A stretch of 64,000 nucleotides of DNA from Dugong dugon (Eukaryota; Chordata; Mammalia; Sirenia; Dugongidae): positions 13,752,501-13,816,500 of the forward strand of contig CM057473.1 of the NCBI GenBank assembly GCA_030035585.1. Reading direction: 5' to 3'. Every line of letters begins with the position of its first letter. Position 1 is the stretch's first letter. The notes beneath the pieces are model-generated. The model worked only from the letters and a program-made list of their open reading frames with translations. It was not told where the DNA came from and searched no databases. Position numbers and translations under genes: made by a program. Positions 57,387-64,000 of the stretch are shown here, piece by piece.

Positions 57387-58362
57387 CAGAAATTAATATA
57401 TTTCTTCAAGTTCTGTGAATTATACTTATGCAATTACACCTTGATTAAAAAAATTAAAGTGTGCTTAAGACATTAGCAATATTCCTATATCATCAAATAT
57501 TATAAAATCATATTTTTAATATTTAAAAAAATTATATCAGAAGATTTTGTACCTATTACATTGCAGTAATGTGGAATATATAGCCAGCCAGAGAATGCTG
57601 ATTATGTATTTGTTTTCTTAGTTGTATGTCTTTTATTTTTTATTTTTTTCTTTTTGAGAGTTTAAATTTAAAATTTTTTCTTCTTCTATATTAAACTTCT
57701 TAAGCTTTGTCCTTAGATAATGTATCCTTTGTATAAAACCAGTTAGAGGATATAGTGGAAAATTTACTTCAAATACTAAATCAAATCATTGTGTTTTCAT
57801 TAAATATCTCAGTGTCTACACACATCAAATATTAAACTATTTACTTTTTGTATTTATTAAACTATTAATCTTAACGGATCATAAAAAGTAAAATAAAATA
57901 TGTATCATAAACTAATAATGCAACTCAGTGGTTCAGCAAAAATAAAAAATTCTCATTCTACCGGGCATTGACTATTCCATGTTATATTAAGTGTGCTTAA
58001 TGGACTATACTAATGCTGAAATTAACTAAAATATATGGTTAGCTTTAAATGATTCTGGATTTGCTCCTTGTGATCACTTTCTTAAAAATTGCTTCTTGAT
58101 TAGTGTTCTAAAGGTGCTCTTATCACTTTGAATATATAGCTGATTGGAGATTCTGAAACAATATATTCTTAAATCTTAATTCAAAAGCTTGAATTATTTT
58201 AAAAGCATAGATTTCTTCTGTAATTCAAATAATTACAATTAAATATATTGAGTGAACTAATGTTTAACATGATGTAAATATTTATACACTCTTGAGGGAA
58301 AGAGTAACATGTCTATACATAACTTTTTTTTTTTTTTTTTAATGAGAGGAATCATTATTTTT
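57387..58362. other. AT-rich DNA, nothing recognised
   Basis: No gene or repeat can be supported. A T run lies at 58325-58340. Confidence 0.4.
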
Positions 58363-58872
58363 GTGTGCGCTAGTTGCTCAGTGGTTAAGTGCTTGGCTGC
58401 TAACCAAAAGGTCAGCAGTTCGAACCCACCAGCTGCTCCAGGGGAGAAAGATGTGGCAGTCTGCTTTCATACAGTTTTTGTTGCTGTTAGGTGCCATCCA
58501 GTCATTTCTGACTCATAGCCACTCTATGCACCACAGAACGAAACACTCCTGGGCCTGCACCATCCTCACAATCGTTGTTATGTTTGAACTAATTGCTGCA
58601 GCCACTGTGTCAATCCATCTCCTTGAGAGTCTTCTTCTTTTTCGCTGACCCTCTACTTTACCAAGCATGATGTCCTTCTCCAGGGACTGGTTCCTCCTGA
58701 CATGTCCAAAGTTTGTAAGATGTAGTCTCGCCATCCTTGCTTCTACGGAGCATTCTGGTTGTACTTCTTCCAAGACACATTCAGACTGACAAATCTGGAA
58801 ACACTATGGGGCGGTTCTACTCTGTCCTATAGGATCTCCATGTGTTGGAATCAACTCAAAGGCAACGGGTTT
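58363..58872 (+). repeat. AfroSINE, long form, split by an RTE fragment
   Basis: The head and middle lie at 58363-58474 (CAGTGGTTAAGTGCTTGGC, GGGGAGAAAGATGTGGCAGT). The 3' part lies at about 58783-58872 (TGGAAACACTATGGGGCGG, CAACTCAAAGGCAACGGG). Removing the RTE piece gives one ordinary long-form SINE. Confidence 0.92.
58475..58782 (-). mobile_element. RTE LINE 3' fragment nested in an AfroSINE
   Basis: Antisense copy from the tail TTTTTGTTGCTGTTAGGTGCC to CTTCCAAGACACATTC, about 308 bp. The minus frame 58513-58773 contains EVQPECSVEARMARLH of the RTE C-terminus. The flanks TTCATACA and TTCAGAC may be a weak target duplication. Confidence 0.9.
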
Positions 58873-60429
58873 TGTTAATTTGGGTATGTTATGTAACTTA
58901 AGAAAAAAAAATTAAATTCAATCATTTGTATTTGATGGTTCTACTTGTAATATGAAACCCACAGAAGCAGAATAGAATAACAATAATACTATATACGAGC
59001 TGGACTTTCTGATTAAAGTTTTTTTGTTTTTTAATATGAAGTGATAACTGTCAGTTGATTCATTGAAAATATCGTTTTTTAAATTTAAGTGAGGATTATT
59101 TTTGTATTTTAATAATTTTTTCATTATCTGTATATTAATTACTCTGAAAGATAGTTACAAAAATAGTATATTTTACAAGAGCACATTAATAAAATTATGT
59201 TTTCATATGCTGTGATAAAGATCCATTGCTTTCCTAAAAGACATGTATTACGAAGATTTGTTTATTTATCCAATTTTTTTTACTGTTTTATACATTAATA
59301 AACTTTTCAGGTTTTCTTTTTTTTTAATCACAGAAAGGAATCTAGTAATTTTAGTTCATCTTAACTGAAAAAAAAGTGATAATTTGGAAATGCTCGTGCA
59401 CTATGTATGAATACAGAATATGTCTTAAGCTTGAAACTGTTAAAACTTTTAATACTTTTACTTCTGTATAAGGTAATCAGATAACAAACTTTCAAATTAC
59501 CCCAAAACTTTACAGTGATCCATGAAAGCCAGTCTCTTCACAGTCCTTGTCACTTCCCCCTCCCTTCTTCACCCCGCAGCCAGACTACCATCAGCTCCTG
59601 ATGGATGACGTGAATAGGTGGACAAACAGACCCATCTTCTCACTGAAATTTAGTTCTATCTCTATCTCCTTTCATTGTGCCAAGGAGAACTTTTCTTTAT
59701 TTCTTGCATGCATGCTTCTCTCCTCATAAATTGCTTACATCTTGAACCTTTCAGGCATTGGTAGAAAGCTTTTATACGTTCTATTTGAGAATGCTATCCT
59801 ATTGAAATAGTTATTTGTGTGGCACAGCCTCAGTAGGTTTTATTCTGAGGTTGCGTAATGGGTTTGACAGTCATATCTTTATTTTGATTTATGCCTCAAG
59901 GCTGAATTTAATTTTTAGTTGTTAAACGACCTCTCAGTTTCGCTATTGAATTTTTGGTTTGAGAAACAGTTGCTTTTGGCAGTGCTGCAATTTCTAAATT
60001 TTTGTTTTCTCTCCCTTCTTGCCTTTTATTTCTGCTTTCCAAATGGTTTGTAGAAAATGAAGCAACAGCAAGGAACACACTTTATAAGCGTTCTAATTTT
60101 CAACCCTTAGCCTGAATGCTGTAAGTATATTAGGCAGATGATCTGTCTTCAAAGTTACTTCAGGTAACATTTTTGCCACAAGTGTACCATTATATAATAT
60201 GGGACCTAGCTATTCTAACATCTAGTAATAATTTATTTGCTTATCTCCATCTGAATACCAAGCCAATCTAAGTGATTCTGAGTTTGTGACCTCAACACAA
60301 TATAGCCCCAATTCTTTCATAAACCAGAATAGGTTAAGTTAATTTTGTACTCACGATACATGTCCAACTGTGAACCATTTAATGCTACGATCAGTCTTTC
60401 CCCATTTGTGCTCCCTTGCTTCTGTGCTT
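58873..60429. other. No gene recognised
   Basis: AT-rich DNA. 59520-59620 is GC-richer (CACTTCCCCCTCCCTTCTTC) but shows no splice-site or exon pattern I would defend. Confidence 0.4.
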
Positions 60430-60602
60430 TATCTGCTCTTCTTATATCTTAAAAGTTATTCATTTTAGATGCACCATACACGGAGAGCATCTCACTAACA
60501 TAACAAAGAAAACCCTGTTTCTAAATGAGATTACATTCACAAGTATAGGGATTAGAATTTACAACATACATTTCTGGGGGACACAATTGAATTAATAACA
60601 AT
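60430..60602 (-). mobile_element. MaLR LTR fragment, short subfamily, antisense
   Basis: CTTATATCTTAAAAGTTATT (decayed TATA region) to GGACACAATTGAATTAATAAC, the antisense LTR start. The downstream R-U5 is missing. Confidence 0.7.
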
Positions 60603-60685
60603 GCATATATATTTCACAAAGCAATGTTTATGTTTGTTTACTGAAACTAATGAGTTCTGAGATATATACATATATATATATAAAT

Positions 60686-60835
60686 AACACATACCTACAC
60701 ACCACAGTTTACAGTCAAAAATGTTTAAAGCCACCATTTCAATGTATGCATTGAAGCTATGGTAGTTTGTGCTTCACAAAGTTTTAGGCAAACTTATATG
60801 ATATACTGACATTTTAAAAAGCTCTTTCATATATA
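60686..60835 (+). repeat. Direct duplication, copy 1
   Basis: About 150 bp repeated at 61369-61520 in the same orientation. Shared blocks include CAGTCAAAAATGTTTAAAGC, CACCATTTCAATGTATGC and ACTGACATTTTA. It is roughly 85-90% alike by eye. Confidence 0.88.
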
Positions 60836-60882
60836 TACGTATGCATGCATATATGTATATATGTAAATGTATCTATGAATCA
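60836..60882. repeat. (TA)n-rich microsatellite
   Basis: ATATATACGTATGCATGCAT and further ATATGTATATATG. Confidence 0.8.
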
Positions 60883-61080
60883 AGGAGCCCGGGTAGCTCA
60901 CTTGTTAAAGCTCTTGACTGTTAACTGAAAGGCTGACGGGTTCAAACTCCCAAGCAGCTCCATAGGAGAAAAGACAGGCTATCTGTTCCCACAAAGATAC
61001 ACAGCCTAGGAAATGCTATGAGGCAGTGCTATTCTGTCCTATAGGTCACTGTGAGTTGGGATCAACTTGACGGCACAGAA
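60883..61080 (+). repeat. AfroSINE, long form, RTE-like tail
   Basis: AGGAGCCCGGGTAGCTCAC to GACGGCACAGAACAACAATA. The final GAACAACAATAACAA resembles the RTE LINE tail. Confidence 0.9.
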
Positions 61081-61132
61081 CAACAATAACAATGTGTGTG
61101 TGTGTCACTCAGAATATAAATATATTATCAAA

Positions 61133-61332
61133 GGAGTCCCTGGGTGGCACAGTGTTTAAGCGCTGGACAACTAATTGAAAATTGGTGGGTCAAACACATC
61201 CAACAGTGCCTTGGAAGTAAAACCTGTGATCTGCTTCCGAAAGGTCCCAGCCTTAAAAACCTGATGGAGTAGTTCTACTTTGCACACGTGGGGCCACCGT
61301 GAATTGGAGTTGACTTGATGGCAGCTAACAAG
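61133..61332 (+). repeat. AfroSINE, long form, RTE-like tail and target duplication
   Basis: GGAGTCCCTGGGTGGCACAG to GATGGCAGCTAACAAGAAC. Flanked by ATATTATCAAA (61122-61132) and ATATTATGAAA (61336-61346). The tail GGCAGCTAACAA is nearly the RTE ending GGCACCTAACAA. Confidence 0.92.
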
Positions 61333-61368
61333 AACATATTATGAAAACATAACATTATAACACACACA

Positions 61369-61520
61369 GGTGCGTACACCCACACACCATGGTTTGCAGT
61401 CAAAAATGTTTAAAGCCACCATTTCAATGTATGCCCTGAAGCTATGGTAACTTATGCTATGCATAGTTTTATGCAAACTTATATGCTATACTGACATTTT
61501 ACAAAGCTCTTTCACATATA
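61369..61520 (+). repeat. Direct duplication, copy 2
   Basis: Second copy of 60686-60835, about 684 bp further on. It ends at ACATATATTT followed by a T run. Confidence 0.88.
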
Positions 61521-62201
61521 TTTTTTTTTTTGTTCTTCTGTAAAACAACCTTACAAATATACGTAATTATCTATAAAGTGCAAAACTAAGTCTCAGCAAT
61601 ATGGCGATTTGACCAAGGGCATCATTTGCAAGTGGCAGGGTGATGTAGCCTCAAAATTTTGACTTTATAATCTTGCTCTTTCCACTACCCAATGACATCT
61701 TGCAAAGACAGTTATGGTTTATAGCTTACTTGTAGAATGAATCCCCTTCTGAGAGTCTAGATTCACTTTTATACCTTTTATGCTTTTTACATATCAGAAA
61801 TAACTATGCGTCTTAAAATGGTTTTAATTATTTACTATACAGAGTCTGAGTCAGGTTGTATTAACTTGATAATATCTCTTAATACTGAGTACATAAAAAT
61901 AGAAATATTGCCTTTTTTGTTGCAGTACCCTGTATGGCTAAAAGTATTCCATGATGAACTCTTTATTAGGCACTGGATGGGTCATGCCATCCACCCCGAA
62001 GCAGCCTGGTGAGAATAAGAATGGGTAAAAATAAAATCCAATGCAATGTAAAAGTTCTAACGTAGAAATACATATGGATTTCCAGAGAATTCGCAGGACA
62101 TTATAAATTCTGTTTGAGACCTGATGAGGATTTGACTAAGAAAATTTCCTTCATCAAGGAAATGAAATTGTAACCAAGTCTTCGATGAACATGGCGAGGA
62201 A
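61521..62201. other. No gene recognised
   Basis: AT-rich. The 68-residue frame at 61806 has no recognisable feature. Confidence 0.35.
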
Positions 62202-62409
62202 AGTTGTTGTTGTCAGTTGCCATGGAGTCTACTTTGAGTCATGGCAACCCTACATGTACAGAATAGAGCTATTCCATACAGTTTTCAAAGCTGAGACCTT
62301 TTGAAAGCAGATTGCCAGACCTGTCTTCTGAGGCACTTCTGGGTGTGTTTGAACAGCCAACCTTTTGGATGTTATTGAAGTACTTAACCATTTGCGCCAC
62401 CCAGGGAAT
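62202..62409 (-). repeat. AfroSINE, third type, antisense, RTE-like tail
   Basis: Starts TTGTTGTTGTCAGTTGCCAT (RTE-like tail in antisense) and ends CATTTGCGCCACCCAGGG. Contains CTTCTGAGGCACTTCTGGG. Confidence 0.92.
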
Positions 62410-62687
62410 CTTGAAAGTAACATTAATTCTCTCAATGTTTATTCTGAACCAGTTATGTGTCAGGAAGCAATGTTAAACAGATGCAGTTAAGAATATAATG
62501 ATTAAAAAGATAATAGCCTCCTTGTTTTCAAAACCTACATATTTAAATGGTAGGGAGGAGTTAACACAGTTTTAAATGGTTGCTGTGATGGAGAGTTTAA
62601 AGGAAGAAAAGTGACTGGTGATTATAAAAACTCCTCTTATAAAAGTTCTGAGAACGAGATAGCATGGTGTTTAAGCTATGAATAAAC
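62410..62687. other. Short unannotated gap
   Basis: AT-rich DNA between two antisense SINEs. Confidence 0.3.
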
Positions 62688-62893
62688 CAGTACAAGTTGC
62701 CCTCAAGTTGATTCTGACTCATGGTGACCCCATGTGTGTCAAAGTAGAACTGTACTCCATAGAGTTTTCAATGGCTGATATTTCAGAAGTAGATCACCAG
62801 GCCTTTCTTCTCAGGTACTTCTGAGTGGATAAGAATCTCTAGACTTTAAGTTAGCAGCGAGAATATTGACAGTTTGCAAACTCCAGGGCCTCT
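62688..62893 (-). repeat. AfroSINE, third type, antisense
   Basis: ACAAGTTGCCCTCAAGTTGA, GTGTGTCAAAGTAGAACTG, CACCAGGCCTTTCTTCTCAG and CTCCAGGGCC. Confidence 0.88.
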
Positions 62894-62914
62894 GGATTAT
62901 GAATATGAATAGTA

Positions 62915-63075
62915 CAGCAGTATTCCCTAGATTCAAATTCTGATTATGCTCATTGCTAGTTGTATGATTTAATCATATGTACTCTATCTGCACTTCAGTT
63001 TTCTCATCTGTAAAATAGGAGTAATAGTAGAATTTACCTCACTGAATTGTTAGTAAGATCAATTGTGTATGTTTA
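62915..63075 (-). repeat. MIR SINE relic, antisense
   Basis: AGTTTTCTCATCTGTAAAAT and TTTACCTCACTGAATTGTTA are the standard antisense MIR core. The upstream CAAATTCTGATTATGCTC fits the head region. Confidence 0.8.
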
Positions 63076-63380
63076 CGTGTGTGCATGATAGTTTCATAAT
63101 TTCTATGATTATTGTATCCCAAAGAATAGACCTTTTTGGTTTTGGTTTTAACTTTCTCTTCATCTTGTTTTTGCTTGTGATAATGGGCTACAAATTACTA
63201 AATGTTTATGTAGGACAGGGATGACTTGCTTCATTAATTCAGACTGCTTTCAATTACCTTTCCTCGCTTTTTATTTTTCCTAACTTGTATTCATTTATTT
63301 TCTTTTTGCATAGGCCATGGAGTATTATCATGAGAAACAGGGGAAAAAAAACCCTCATTTTCAAATAAGAGCTAAATCTC
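63076..63380. other. No gene recognised
   Basis: AT-rich DNA before the last LTR. Confidence 0.35.
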
Positions 63381-63792
63381 TGTCTTAGTTACATACTGCT
63401 GCTATAACAAAAACATCACACGAGGGTGGCTTTCACAAACAGAAGTTTATTTTCTCAGTTTAGAAGGCTAGAAGTTCAAATTCAGGGTGCTGGCCCTAGG
63501 AGAAGGCTTTCTCTCTCTGTTGGCTCTAGTGGAAGGTCCTAGTCTCTTTTGAGCTTCTGCTCCAGGGTGATCTTCATGGGGCTTGGCATTTCTCTTCCCC
63601 TAACACTGCTTCCTACCTTTCTTGTTTAATCTCTTTTATATCTCAAAAGAGATTGACTCAAGACAAAACCTACACTAATCCTGTCTTATTAACATAACAA
63701 AAACAACCCATTCCCAAATGAAATTATAACCACAGGCATAGAGGTTAGGATTTACAACACGTAATTTGGGGGATACAATTCAATACATAACA
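63381..63792 (-). mobile_element. MaLR solo LTR, short subfamily, antisense
   Basis: TGTCTTAGTTACATACTGC to CAATTCAATACATAACA, with an antisense TATA box in CTTTTATATCTCAAAAGAG. Flanks ATCTC (63376-63380) and ATATC (63793-63797) match at four of five bases. Confidence 0.88.
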
Positions 63793-64000
63793 ATATCTTA
63801 TTTGTTTATTACTTATTTATTTAAGTATTCAGTAGGGCAGGCCACTCAACTGATATGCACGTTAGATATTTCAATCAAAGTAAAAAAGATTTCGTCAAGT
63901 AAATTGTGTGGATACGAGGCTAAAATACAAATGTTCCATGATATTATATCAAAATTCTCCATTACAAGGCAAACATCACTAACTGATATTTGAAATTTTT
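63793..64000. other. Window end, AT-rich
   Basis: Nothing recognised. The 75-residue frame at 63766 overlaps the LTR edge. Confidence 0.3.

Noticed and set aside
59520..59620. Pyrimidine-rich stretch followed by CCGCAG as a possible splice acceptor and exon
   Set aside because: The following frame has no domain, no donor site I would defend and no neighbouring exon.
1..64000. CRISPR array, operons, riboswitches or bacterial-type mobile elements
   Set aside because: The window is clearly mammalian. Repeats with short spacing are SINE clusters and microsatellites, not arrays of equal repeats and unique spacers.

Overview
This window looks like ordinary, gene-poor, AT-rich nuclear DNA from an afrotherian mammal. 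A paenungulate such as an elephant or sirenian is plausible, but the species cannot be settled here. The diagnosis rests on repeats. About 26 copies or fragments of a tRNA-headed SINE (AfroSINE type) are scattered on both strands. There are also several copies of an RTE-clade LINE like those known from elephant, an L1 lineage with its own 3' UTR, and an ERVL-MaLR LTR family ending in ACTAAGACA. No protein-coding exon, tRNA, rRNA, ncRNA gene, CpG island or CRISPR array was recognised. All of the longer open frames fall in transposon relics or look like chance.

Layout. 1-10 kb: mostly unique DNA with L2 and MIR relics, one RTE 3' fragment, several AfroSINEs and a solo LTR with a perfect 5-bp target duplication. 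10.5-14.4 kb: an old antisense L1M/HAL1-like element holding two SINEs and a younger L1 3' end flanked by a 19-bp duplication. 14.5-30.3 kb: RTE fragments, a two-LTR MaLR element (18.2-20.7 kb), further solo LTRs, SINEs, and an L1 3' end (29.4-30.3 kb). 30-43 kb: SINEs of three structural types, an antisense L1 3' end, a sense RTE 3' end and an old MLT1-type MaLR with both LTRs (40.7-42.7 kb). 43.3-47.5 kb: an ancient antisense L1 split by a nearly full-length, dead RTE element whose endonuclease and reverse transcriptase remain readable. 47.5-52.3 kb: an old LTR ending in a microsatellite, a class II (ERVK-like) LTR with its primer-binding site, a head-to-head AfroSINE pair and an MLT1 LTR. 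52.3-57.4 kb: a Tigger/pogo DNA transposon relic, apparently invaded by an AfroSINE and then by a 3.6-kb unit joining a MaLR transcript copy to an L1 3' end. 57.4-64 kb: SINEs (one split by an RTE fragment), a 150-bp direct duplication, MIR and LTRs.

The most interesting object is the 3.6-kb unit at 53.06-56.63 kb. Its left edge falls at the predicted transcription start of the LTR promoter, its right part is an L1 3' end, and it has one matching pair of short flanking duplications. That fits L1 reverse transcriptase switching from L1 RNA to a capped MaLR RNA. I found no convincing new cellular system. The value here is in transposon nesting, SINE-LINE partnership and short local duplications.
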